This document shows positions 49,334 through 57,339 of a DNA stretch of 64,000 nucleotides, piece by piece. Each line of letters starts with the position of its first letter. Within the stretch, counting starts at the first letter, position 1. This stretch comes from CAYQVW01 sp964421245 (GTDB lineage Bacteria > Margulisbacteria > WOR-1 > XYC2-FULL-46-14), in contig CAYQVW010000003.1 in NCBI GenBank assembly GCA_964421245.1, positions 62,001 to 126,000 on the forward strand. The letters are read 5' to 3'. The position numbers and the translations under genes are program-made. The notes beneath the pieces are model-generated. The model was not told the DNA's origin and made no database searches. It worked only from the letters and a program-made list of their open reading frames with translations.

Positions 49334-50659
49334 TTCCATTCTAGAGTTTAGCGTCGAACGTGCAATATTTAATAGTTTGGCTGCCTTTGTTTGATTCCCA
49401 TTGGCTGCTTTTAATGTCATTTCAATATAGTTTTTTTCAAATTCACGGCAGGCATCTTGTAGTGGTTTTGCGGCCCCGCTTTTTTCAAAGTTGATTCCCA
49501 GGAGATGTTCTTTTTTAATTGTATCTTGGTCTGATAACACTACTGCTCTTTCAATTAGATTTTGTAACTCCCTAACATTTCCAGGGAATTTGTAATTCAT
49601 AAGTTGACTTAAGGCATGCGGGCTAATAGACTTCACTTTTTTATTTAGAATAGCATTGAATTTGTTGATAAAATACTCAACAAAAAGAGAAATATCTTCT
49701 TTTCTTTCTCGTAGTGCTTCAAGTTTAATTGGAATAACATTTATTCGATAGTATAGATCTTCTCTGAATTTTCCATTTTTAATTTCGTTTTCAAAATCTA
49801 TGTTAGTTGCTGCGATTATGCGAACGTTAACAGGAATAGTATTATTCCCACCGATTCTAGCAATTGCTCTCTCCTCTAGTACCCGCAATAATTTTGATTG
49901 CATAGATGCTGGCATGCTGCCTATTTCGTCTAAAAATATTGTTCCAAGGTTGGCATGTTCAAATTTGCCAATTCTGCGCTCCATTGCTCCAGTAAAAGCT
50001 CCTCTCTCATGACCAAACAGTTCTGATTCAAGCAAGTTTTCTGGAATTGCAGCACAATTGATTGCGACAAAAGGTTGATTAGCACGATTAGATAGTCGGT
50101 GAATCTCTTTTGCAACAATCTCTTTTCCGGTTCCCGATTCTCCGGTTATGAGTACTGTGCTTGGAGTAGGGGCGGTTGTTTGAATCAGCTTTCTAAGTTG
50201 TTCTGTTTGTACCGATTTTCCGATTAGATCCGAGTACTTTGATGCTTCTTTAAGGCTTTCTTTTAAATATCGATTTTCTTTTTGTAATTTTGCTATTTTT
50301 TGAGCTTTTTCTACTACTGCTAATAATTCTTCTACATCAAAAGGTTTAGCAATATAATCAAGAGCTGAGAGCTTCATACATTCAACCGCAGACTTAATAT
50401 CATTTGAGGCTGAAACGATAATAATTGGGATTTCTGAATCTATCTCTTTTATTTTTTTTAGGGTTTCAATCCCATCCATCTTAGGTAAACGTAGATCGAG
50501 TAGAATTGTCGAATAGCTCTCTTTTTTTAATTCTTCTAATCCTTCAAAACCGTTTGATACAGAAATGGGCAAATAGTCCTTTTTTAGCACTGATTTTAGG
50601 GTTTCTTGCATTACCTCTTCGTCTTCGATTATGAGAATTCTGTTTTTTTCTTTTTTCAT
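49313..50659 (-). CDS. NtrC-family sigma54-dependent response regulator
   Basis: 448 residues. The receiver domain shows IEDEE (near 9) and the phospho-acceptor Asp in LLDLRLPKMDG (near 55). The AAA+ domain has Walker A GESGTGKEIVAKEIH (near 171), the sigma54-contacting GAFTGA (near 223), Walker B GTIFLDEIG (near 240) and an RVLEERAIARIGG sensor part. A Fis-type HTH closes it (NGNQTKAAKLLNIARSTLNSRM). I chose ATG 50659 because AGGAGA lies about 8 nt upstream; the ORF extends 16 codons further. No histidine kinase is next to it, and no -24/-12 promoter was recognised nearby. Confidence 0.93.
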   Translation of the reverse strand: MKKEKNRILIIEDEEVMQETLKSVLKKDYLPISVSNGFEGLEELKKESYSTILLDLRLPKMDGIETLKKIKEIDSEIPIIIVSASNDIKSAVECMKLSALDYIAKPFDVEELLAVVEKAQKIAKLQKENRYLKESLKEASKYSDLIGKSVQTEQLRKLIQTTAPTPSTVLITGESGTGKEIVAKEIHRLSNRANQPFVAINCAAIPENLLESELFGHERGAFTGAMERRIGKFEHANLGTIFLDEIGSMPASMQSKLLRVLEERAIARIGGNNTIPVNVRIIAATNIDFENEIKNGKFREDLYYRINVIPIKLEALRERKEDISLFVEYFINKFNAILNKKVKSISPHALSQLMNYKFPGNVRELQNLIERAVVLSDQDTIKKEHLLGINFEKSGAAKPLQDACREFEKNYIEMTLKAANGNQTKAAKLLNIARSTLNSRMESLSIKL

Positions 50660-50744
50660 TTGTTGTTTTCTCCTATTAAGTTTAGCATTCGATTTATTTA
50701 TTGTCACTAATATTGCTCCCTAATTTTGTTTATCTCTAAATACT

Positions 50745-51125
50745 CTAATTATAGCCTCTCAATATTCTTCTATAAATCATGTTTTTTCTGTTTAAACTGG
50801 CTAAAATTCCCAACTCAAGCTTGCTTTGTTTTAAATAACCTAATACTTGCATAATATCTCTTGGGGTGAATCTGGGAGCAACTTTTAGTTCTAGTACTAT
50901 TTTTTGTTCGATAATAAAGTCGAGACGATATCTGCTTAGTTTGTTTCCGTCGTATAGTAGATCAACCCAGGCTTCTTCAATAAAAATAATTTTTTGTTTT
51001 GATAGTTCTCTTCTGATTGCCGCTTGATATATTCTTTCTTGATATCCTCCCCCAAGCTCATTGTATACTTTGTATAGTATTCCAACTAGCCTGTAGCTTA
51101 ATTCTGGATGAAGCAATTCACTCAT
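50745..51125 (-). CDS. GxxExxY protein
   Basis: 126 residues from ATG 51125 (MSELLHPELSY). The motif GGGYQERIY (G-x-x-E-x-x-Y) is near 28, followed by LDFIIEQKIVLELK near 76, which resembles the D...E-x-K core of PD-(D/E)XK nuclease-like folds, and LGYLKQSKLELGILASL near 101. Members are common in uncultured bacteria and of unknown role. An upstream TTG at 51143 is possible. It stands alone between the regulator and recO. Confidence 0.85.
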   Translation of the reverse strand: MSELLHPELSYRLVGILYKVYNELGGGYQERIYQAAIRRELSKQKIIFIEEAWVDLLYDGNKLSRYRLDFIIEQKIVLELKVAPRFTPRDIMQVLGYLKQSKLELGILASLNRKNMIYRRILRGYN

Positions 51126-51331
51126 AATGGGTATATGTAGCAATTTTTGTTCCTGAAACCCAAAAACAAATTTTCATTATAATGACAGTAAAAATATTAA
51201 TAGTGTGATTGTTATTAACCCTCTAACTGCCGACATTTCGTACACTTTTGTTCGATCAGACCGAGTCGATTAGGGGATTAGGGATATTCTAATTCGAGAG
51301 ATAATTTGTGCAAAATGTTATTTCGTTATGA

Positions 51332-51337
51332 TAAAAT
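51332..51337 (+). promoter_or_regulatory. -10 box before recO
   Basis: TAAAAT lies 8 nt before ATG 51346. The earlier ATG 51328 would be upstream of the transcript start, which argues for the later start codon. Confidence 0.4.
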
Positions 51338-51345
51338 CATTCAAT

Positions 51346-51891
51346 ATGGCACTATACAAAACAAGAGGAATCGTATTGGGCAGTAGACCCTTTGACGAAA
51401 ACGCTAAACTCGTAACGATCTTCGCAAAAGACCACGGAAAGATCACGGTAATTGCCAAAGGGGCCAAGAGGCCGACCTCAAAGTTTGGGGGGAGGCTCGA
51501 GACCTTTACCTATGCCGAATTATTGCTGGCCAAGGGTAAAAGTCTGGATATATTGAGTCAAATGGAGGTTGTTGAGTCTTTTCAAGCGATAAGGGAGAAT
51601 CCGGCTTGGCTAAACCTATCTTTTTATTTTGTTAAGATAATTCAGAATGCCAGTTTACAAGGGCATAAGAACAATAGGATGCTCAAACTGTTGCTAACCA
51701 GCCTAAAAAAAATAATTGATGGCCCGCCTGGTCAAAGTTTAGAATATATAGTAAAATTCTTTGAGGTTAATTTTTTAAAGATTGAAGGGCTATATCGCGG
51801 GGATCGAATGACAGAAGATCTAATAACCGAACATATAGAGAAAGATGTGAGATGGTGGAAAAATCAAGTTCTAGCGACTCAAGATTTATAG
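51346..51891 (+). CDS. recO: DNA repair protein RecO, short form
   Basis: 181 residues from ATG 51346. The N-terminal OB fold is standard: YKTRGIVLGSRPFDENAKLVTIFAKDHGKI (in part) and VIAKGAKRPTSKFGGRLETFTYAELLL. The helical part continues, but the usual zinc-finger segment (four Cys near 150-180) is missing and the protein stops at about 180 instead of 230-250 residues. RecO loads RecA with RecR. The last 40 bp overlap the MFS gene, which may mark the truncation point. Confidence 0.85.
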   Translation: MALYKTRGIVLGSRPFDENAKLVTIFAKDHGKITVIAKGAKRPTSKFGGRLETFTYAELLLAKGKSLDILSQMEVVESFQAIRENPAWLNLSFYFVKIIQNASLQGHKNNRMLKLLLTSLKKIIDGPPGQSLEYIVKFFEVNFLKIEGLYRGDRMTEDLITEHIEKDVRWWKNQVLATQDL

Positions 51892-53072
51892 CAGTATTAT
51901 CAAACGCACGTTTTATGTTGCTTTGGCTGGGTCAGGTAACATCGCAAACTGCGGACCGTGTTTTTGTTTATGTACTTATGATCGTTGCCTATTCATTAAC
52001 CAAGAGCAATCTTGGTGTATCTCTTCCTCTTTTAGCTTTTGGAATCCCATCTGTATTGTTTTCTTCCTTTGCAGGGGTATATGTTGATAAATTAGATCGC
52101 AAAGGGATTTTATTGGTTACCAATCTTGTCCGTGGATTGCTAATATTACTCATAATTCCGTTAGCCACAAAATCGTTGGCTTTACTCTTTTTAATCAGTT
52201 TTCTGGTTTATACAGCTACTCAGTTTTTTGCACCGGCCGAAACATCTGCCATTCCAGATTTTGTTGACAAGCGACATCTTATTGTGGCTAATTCATTTTT
52301 TATGATTACCTGGATGGCCTCATCAGTTGTCGGTTTTGGATTAGGTGCTCCGTTAGTTAACTTTTTTGGCAAGAGTACCACCTTTGTTATTTCGGCCTCC
52401 CTTTATTTTGTCTCAGCAGGTGCAATTCTGCTTATTCCTTTTAAATTGAAGCAGAGATTAGTAAATAAAAAGACTCATGTTATGCAGGATTTAAGAGAGG
52501 GATTTAGTTTTATCAAACACAATCAAATTATTCAGTTTTCTTTATTAAAGCTTTTTGTTGCAGCGGCAGCAATAGCGGTTTTATCTCTTTTGGCTATTGG
52601 TTATGCAAAAGATATATTGCAAATTGGAGAAAAGAATTTTGGATACTTAATTCTAGTTGTTGGGGCAGGGATGGGGACTGGGATGACCCCATTAGAGCGG
52701 TTAAGCCATTATGTTAAAAAAGGAACAATTGTGGTCGGGAGTTTTGTTGGTTCAGGAATTGTGCTTATTATGATGTCTTATGTTCATGACCTTTATCAGG
52801 CCTTGGCTCTAATTTTTCTGCTTGGTGTGGGGAACATTTTTATTACATCGTCAATTCAGACTATCATGCAGCATAGAATACCTGCTCACATTCGGGGACG
52901 AGTCTTTGGTGTACAGAATATGGTTATCAATTCTGCTTTTACCTTTCCGGTAGTTCTATTTGGTCTCTTTGCAGATATGTGGGGGGTTCCTTTCTCTCTT
53001 GCAATTTTGGGATGGGTAGTCTTGGGGATGGGTTTACTCGGTATTTTCCTTCCGAAATTCAAAGAAGTGTGA
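51852..53072 (+). CDS. MFS transporter (MFS_3/EntS-like)
   Basis: 406 residues with about 12 membrane helices. Family signs: ARFMLLWLGQVTSQTADRVF near 18, GVYVDKLDRKGILLVTNLVRG near 75 (the DxxxRK motif A loop), FFAPAETSAIPDF near 127, and RIPAHIRGRVFGVQN near 340. Relatives export siderophores, drugs or macrolides; no substrate can be assigned here. Starts inside recO, ends 31 bp before the next gene. Confidence 0.88.
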   Translation: MVEKSSSSDSRFIAVLSNARFMLLWLGQVTSQTADRVFVYVLMIVAYSLTKSNLGVSLPLLAFGIPSVLFSSFAGVYVDKLDRKGILLVTNLVRGLLILLIIPLATKSLALLFLISFLVYTATQFFAPAETSAIPDFVDKRHLIVANSFFMITWMASSVVGFGLGAPLVNFFGKSTTFVISASLYFVSAGAILLIPFKLKQRLVNKKTHVMQDLREGFSFIKHNQIIQFSLLKLFVAAAAIAVLSLLAIGYAKDILQIGEKNFGYLILVVGAGMGTGMTPLERLSHYVKKGTIVVGSFVGSGIVLIMMSYVHDLYQALALIFLLGVGNIFITSSIQTIMQHRIPAHIRGRVFGVQNMVINSAFTFPVVLFGLFADMWGVPFSLAILGWVVLGMGLLGIFLPKFKEV

Positions 53073-53103
53073 AATTTTTCAAAAACCCTCTCGATATAAA
53101 TCT

Positions 53104-53988
53104 ATGAGATTTAGAATAACTGGAAGTAGGCGAGGGGAACTATTTAATTTACATTCAAGGAAATTGTTGGTGCGGCCCAGCTATCATATAGATAGTCGCT
53201 ATACGCAAGGTGATAATTTACTAGATCGTGTTACCTCATCTCTGGGAGTATCCAAGCAACATGAAACTAAAGTTCGGAAAAATTTAGACGAACTATATAG
53301 AAGAACTCATCCTGATTTATTTGTAGATGAAACAAGAGTCCCTTATAATGATCCTTTAGTGTCGGGATCGTTAAGTAAAGAGTTGTTGGTTGGTCTCCCA
53401 GATGTGATTCCAAAAGAAGCACTTGGTTTGCGAAGAGAGGAACGATCACCACGCAAACTTAAAGTGGCAGAAATTATCTTTGGCCGCTTGCTTCCGGAAG
53501 AAGTTTTTATTGATTCAGATTCCAAAGCGGGTTTGCCTGCACATAGATTAGGTAGTTCTGTTCATGTTCCGAAACCCTCCCTTGTTTTATCTGAAATAAG
53601 TTCTGAGGTAGAAGGTACTATTATTGGAGAATTCGGGGCTTATAAGGCAGCTGAGCGTTTTGTATTTGCAAGTCGCGGGCATTTTTGTTGTGGAACATTT
53701 CTTTACATAATAGTATTGACGCAAATTGAGCATTGTAATCTTACCAGTTTTCCTGTACCCCTAGAAGTGCTCAAGACTTCACCAGTACGTGCAATTAATC
53801 AGGGGTTTAAGATGGACTTGCTTGATAAAAAAAGCCCTGCATCAGTGGTGCAGCGTCTAAAACAATTTCTTAAGCAAAAGCTGTCCCTTGATCCTAAAAA
53901 TCATTTAACTAAAAACGACTATCATAAAATACTCGATTTTCTTTGGGATAATAGAGAGAAATCCTTAAAAGATGCAATTTCTGAATAG
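53104..53988 (+). CDS. Hypothetical protein with HPD motif
   Basis: 294 residues, soluble, no signal peptide. Near residue 60-72 it reads LDELYRRTHPDLFVDE, which resembles helix II and the HPD turn of J-domains (DnaJ-type) or DUF4460-like domains; the surrounding J-domain helices are not convincing. The rest has two Cys in FCCGTF (near 199) and a helical tail with QRLKQFLKQKL. A TATAAA box lies only 3 nt from the ATG, so the start is either leaderless or slightly misplaced. I do not recognise the family. Confidence 0.65.
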   Translation: MRFRITGSRRGELFNLHSRKLLVRPSYHIDSRYTQGDNLLDRVTSSLGVSKQHETKVRKNLDELYRRTHPDLFVDETRVPYNDPLVSGSLSKELLVGLPDVIPKEALGLRREERSPRKLKVAEIIFGRLLPEEVFIDSDSKAGLPAHRLGSSVHVPKPSLVLSEISSEVEGTIIGEFGAYKAAERFVFASRGHFCCGTFLYIIVLTQIEHCNLTSFPVPLEVLKTSPVRAINQGFKMDLLDKKSPASVVQRLKQFLKQKLSLDPKNHLTKNDYHKILDFLWDNREKSLKDAISE

Positions 53989-53998
53989 GGTTATATGT

Positions 53999-54004
53999 TA
54001 AAAT
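53999..54004 (+). promoter_or_regulatory. -10 box before the radical SAM gene
   Basis: TAAAAT followed by 6 nt and the ATG at 54011, the leaderless geometry. The -35 is weak. Confidence 0.4.
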
Positions 54005-54010
54005 TAACAT

Positions 54011-54913
54011 ATGCCACCTAAAATCTGTCAGTTCTATATAACACTTCGTTGTAATGCCTTCTGCGAATTCTGCGATGTTTGGAGTAAAGAAGAATATAAA
54101 AAAGAAGAGAAATACAAAGAAGCACCAATTTCTAGAATTTCGACAATATTAGAAGATTTAAAGGAAAAAGGAATAGAAGAATTGCGAATTACCGGTGGAG
54201 AGCCACTGGTCTATGACGATCTACCTTATGTTTTAACTAAAGCAAAGCAACTTGGATTAAAAACTGTTCTTTTTACTAATTGTATCTTGTATCCTGAACG
54301 GGCAAAAGAGATAAAGGGTTTGGTTGACCAATTATTTTTCTCACTAGATTATCCCTACAAAGAAAAACATGACCGCAGCCGCGGCCGCTCCTCTTTTAAT
54401 CGTTTGGTTAAAAGCATTGAGGTTGCAACTCGCCTAAAAGAAGATCCGATTATATTTTATACAGTTACTCGAGATAGTATCTTATATCTTCCAGAGACGA
54501 TCGAGTTTTGTGAAAAATTTAGTTTGGACGTATATTTAAATCCAGTCTATGATTTTGCCGGAATGCCCGGATTTAATCGGGATTCGATAGATTATATTAG
54601 GTACTATGGCCGCAGAAAAAATGTTTTTGTTAATTTGGCCATGCTGGAATTTGTAAAGAAAAAAGGGAATGGGATAGTCTGGCCGCGTTGTAGAGCATCG
54701 GAGACAGTTGTGACGCTTCTGCCATCGGGAGAGATCGTCTCACCATGTTTCTTTAATCAGGGGGGGAGACAGGGAAAAGAGCTGCTCTGTGCTTCTTGTA
54801 TGAGGTGGCCATACATGTTACCATCGTTTTTAGTCGGATTTGATAAATATCGCTTCTTAGATTGGTATTCTAAAAATAAATGGAAGAAAAATAAAGGAGT
54901 ATTAGTAAAATGA
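54011..54913 (+). CDS. Radical SAM protein with C-terminal cysteine cluster
   Basis: 300 residues. The cluster motif is CNAFCEFC (C-x3-C-x2-C, near 14-21) within YITLRCNAFCEFCDVW. RITGGEPLVYDDL near 59 is the SAM-binding GGEP. A C-terminal set of Cys (WPRCRASE near 228, VSPCFF near 245, LLCASCMRW near 259) suggests a SPASM or twitch-like auxiliary cluster. It overlaps the glycosyltransferase start by four bases, so the two are probably co-translated and may act on one envelope glycan or lipid head group. Substrate unknown. Confidence 0.88.
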   Translation: MPPKICQFYITLRCNAFCEFCDVWSKEEYKKEEKYKEAPISRISTILEDLKEKGIEELRITGGEPLVYDDLPYVLTKAKQLGLKTVLFTNCILYPERAKEIKGLVDQLFFSLDYPYKEKHDRSRGRSSFNRLVKSIEVATRLKEDPIIFYTVTRDSILYLPETIEFCEKFSLDVYLNPVYDFAGMPGFNRDSIDYIRYYGRRKNVFVNLAMLEFVKKKGNGIVWPRCRASETVVTLLPSGEIVSPCFFNQGGRQGKELLCASCMRWPYMLPSFLVGFDKYRFLDWYSKNKWKKNKGVLVK

Positions 54914-56070
54914 AGATTTTGATGTTGACCCCGTATTTTTATCCACATACTGGTGGAACCGAAAAATATGTTAAGGATTTATCGACAGAGTTGGTTAAAA
55001 AAGGACATGAAGTTACAGTTATTACAAATAATGTCCCGATTAGTAAAAAGGCTCCAAAAGAAGAAGAGATGAATGGTTTTAAGGTTGTTCGTCTATCTGC
55101 AATTGACGTTGCTTATCTTCCGATCACCATGTCTTTTAACAAAGCGATGTGTGATGGCTTTGATTTGGTTCACTGTCATGCACCGGCTGCCTCCTTTGTC
55201 CGTGCGGTTGCGGGTAAGATAAAAGCTCCGGTAATGGTAACTTATCACTGTGATATTTTGATGTTTGATAAGTTTATCGGAATTCCAATCCCTGGATTTT
55301 TAAAATCGTTTTTTAATAACTTAATGGCAGCATATTCCAAGTTCTGGGTAAAGAAAGCTGATGGGGTTTTGGCTACGACTGAATCATATGCAGCTGGATC
55401 TCCAGTTTTACGCGAAGTTCCTCACTATGTTGCGCCAATTGGTGTACATTATGAAAACTTCGATCCGATTATTAAGAAATTAAAGATATCTGAAAAGACC
55501 AAGAAGAAAAATCAGGTTGTTTTTGTCGGTAGATTAGCAGCTAACAAAGGGCTAGATTATTTAATTCACGCAATTCCAATAATTATTAGAAAGTTTCCAG
55601 ATCTTAAGGTTCTAATTTGTGGAGAAGGGGAAGAGAAGGCTCACCTTCAATCTTTAGTTAAACGTCTTGGAGTATCTGATCATGTTGAGTTCCATGGAAT
55701 ATTGACGTTTGAACAGCTAATTGATAATTATGCTAATTCAATGTGTTTTGTGCTTCCATCAATTAATTCACTTGAAGCTTTTGGAATTGTTCAATTAGAA
55801 GCAATGGCTTGCAGTACAGCGGTGGTCGCTTCAAATATTCGTGGTGTTAATTCTGTTATTGATAATGGCAAGGCTGGCTATATTGCAGAGCCATTTGATC
55901 CTAAAGACTTAGCTGAGAAGATTATAAATGTTCTCTCTGATCCAAAACAAGCGATTGAGATGGGTAAATACGGTCGCAAGATGTGCGAAGACAAATATAA
56001 TTGGGATGTAATTGCTGATAAGATTATCGGTTTTTATCAGGAAATGATAAAAAAGAAAAGAAAGAATTAA
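54910..56070 (+). CDS. GT4-family glycosyltransferase
   Basis: 386 residues, GT-B fold. Acceptor-domain start MLTPYFYPHTGGTEKYVKDLS; donor domain from about 195 with VVFVGRLAANKGLDYLIHAI, LICGEGEE, and the E-x7-E site EAFGIVQLEAMACSTAVVASN near 293. GT4 enzymes retain the sugar's anomeric configuration and act on envelope polysaccharides or lipids. AAAGGAG precedes the ATG. Its last codons lie in the left arm of an inverted repeat. Confidence 0.92.
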   Translation: MKILMLTPYFYPHTGGTEKYVKDLSTELVKKGHEVTVITNNVPISKKAPKEEEMNGFKVVRLSAIDVAYLPITMSFNKAMCDGFDLVHCHAPAASFVRAVAGKIKAPVMVTYHCDILMFDKFIGIPIPGFLKSFFNNLMAAYSKFWVKKADGVLATTESYAAGSPVLREVPHYVAPIGVHYENFDPIIKKLKISEKTKKKNQVVFVGRLAANKGLDYLIHAIPIIIRKFPDLKVLICGEGEEKAHLQSLVKRLGVSDHVEFHGILTFEQLIDNYANSMCFVLPSINSLEAFGIVQLEAMACSTAVVASNIRGVNSVIDNGKAGYIAEPFDPKDLAEKIINVLSDPKQAIEMGKYGRKMCEDKYNWDVIADKIIGFYQEMIKKKRKN

Positions 56071-56184
56071 AAATTTCCCAATTAAAAATTAAAAATATTG
56101 TGTGCCTCGGCTTTGCTCGGCGCTATTATATGTGATTATAAAAATAGCTCATTGTTTTTAATTGGGATTTTTTAATTTTTGATT
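56064..56184. repeat. Inverted-repeat element between convergent genes
   Basis: AT-rich arms ATTAAAAATTTCCCAATTAA (from 56065) and, on the other strand, ATTAAAAAATCCCAATTAAA (from about 56177 leftward) enclose an 80-bp centre that includes GCCTCGGCTTTGCTCGGC. Both convergent genes end within the arms. It could be a fold-back element that now serves as a two-way terminator. Confidence 0.6.
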
Positions 56185-57272
56185 TTGGGTAGGTAATTAT
56201 AACGATTCCCTGCATTCCAAATTAGGAATTTTGTAACTCCTTCATTGGTACAGGCATTTATCTGTTGTTGAATATAATTTCTTCCAAAATTATTTGTTCC
56301 TAGGGCAAATCCTTGTATCCAAGGACTTAGTTTTGCTTCTCTTGTGCCGATCATTGTTAACGCTTTTTTAACCCCAGTATTTACAAAGTAATAGGGATGT
56401 TCTCCTGGGTTTTTTATTCCATCATAGCCAGAATGGAAGTGAGAAGGGTAGAACATTGGGCATATTACATCAACTAACTCAGCCATTGCTTCAATGCTTT
56501 GTCCCAACAGCTGAATATCGTTCTCTTTTTGCCAGGCAGTTACTCCAAAGATATCAACTGCAATTGAAGTGTTGTATTTTTTTGTCCGCTTTCGTACATC
56601 TTTTAGGAATTGATTGATTATATCTACACGGGAGCGTTCATCCTGATAATCCAGTTTAATATTGTAGGCAGATCCTTCTGCTGGAAAGCGGATGTAATCA
56701 AATTGGATCTCATCAATCCCAGATTTAGCTGCGATTTCGGCTAGATATTCGTTATATAACCTAACTTCTGGAGAGTAGGGGTCAACCCAGCGGCCCTTTT
56801 TGAGGTCCCGATAATACTTATTGTTCTTAGTTTTAATTTGTAGGTCTGGTCGAGCAATGGCTAGGTGGTCATCCTTAAAAACGACTATTCTTCCAACAAC
56901 TATAAAGCCTTCGTCATGCAGATCTTTAACTAGTTTTGAAAGCCAGGGATCGGGAGTAGTTTTTAATTCGAAATTTAGCTCTTCTTTTTTTATTATTGGA
57001 AGAACCTGGTTTTCAATCTTTCTCTTTATGTCGATTACCAGGGTATTGTAGCCATTTTCTATCGATTGGTTTTTTATTTTGGTATAACGAGGAGGATACT
57101 CTGTGGTCCAATAGGTAACGTAGATCCCTTTGTCTGATAGGACTTTTTCCTTTCTTGTATGGACAGCTCGCGAGCTGTCCCTTCTTCCTTCTTTTGGTTC
57201 ACATAAGCTTAAGGGGGCAATGATTATTATGATTAAAGCGAGAAGGATTGCGTAGATTATTGTTCTTACCAT
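56172..57272 (-). CDS. Exported putative glycoside hydrolase (DUF4015)
   Basis: 366 residues. An N-terminal hydrophobic signal/anchor (residues 3-22) precedes a variable stretch and then a TIM-barrel of the DUF4015 family: GIYVTYWTTEYPPRY near 49, LVIDIKRK near 79, VGRIVVFKD near 126, the acidic IDEIQFDYIRFPAEG near 190 with candidate catalytic Asp, VDIFGVTAW near 240 and DVICPMFYPSHF near 268. Family members are putative polysaccharide hydrolases. Residues about 31-38 come from palindromic repeat copy I, read in a different frame from the other copies. Confidence 0.85.
   Translation of the reverse strand: MVRTIIYAILLALIIIIIAPLSLCEPKEGRRDSSRAVHTRKEKVLSDKGIYVTYWTTEYPPRYTKIKNQSIENGYNTLVIDIKRKIENQVLPIIKKEELNFELKTTPDPWLSKLVKDLHDEGFIVVGRIVVFKDDHLAIARPDLQIKTKNNKYYRDLKKGRWVDPYSPEVRLYNEYLAEIAAKSGIDEIQFDYIRFPAEGSAYNIKLDYQDERSRVDIINQFLKDVRKRTKKYNTSIAVDIFGVTAWQKENDIQLLGQSIEAMAELVDVICPMFYPSHFHSGYDGIKNPGEHPYYFVNTGVKKALTMIGTREAKLSPWIQGFALGTNNFGRNYIQQQINACTNEGVTKFLIWNAGNRYNYLPKIKN
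57157..57180. repeat. Palindromic repeat copy I, inside the DUF4015 gene
   Basis: CGCG-core type; perfect 20-bp palindrome GGACAGCTCGCGAGCTGTCC (57161-57180) with a GTAT end. On the coding (minus) strand it gives RDSSRAVH, not the common frame. Confidence 0.88.
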
Positions 57273-57304
57273 GTTAGTATTTTATCATATAGTTAGTCCA
57301 ACCT

Positions 57305-57333
57305 TTGCCTTAAACTAAAAATTAGGGTAAACT
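57305..57333 (+). promoter_or_regulatory. Leaderless promoter for cca
   Basis: TTGCCT (57305-57310), 17-bp spacer, TAAACT (57328-57333), 6 nt to ATG 57340. Confidence 0.55.
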
Positions 57334-57339
57334 ATCTTT

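Noticed and set aside
8194..57180. CRISPR array made of the palindromes
   Set aside because: Copies are dispersed at 0.2-20 kb with no spacers and no cas genes.
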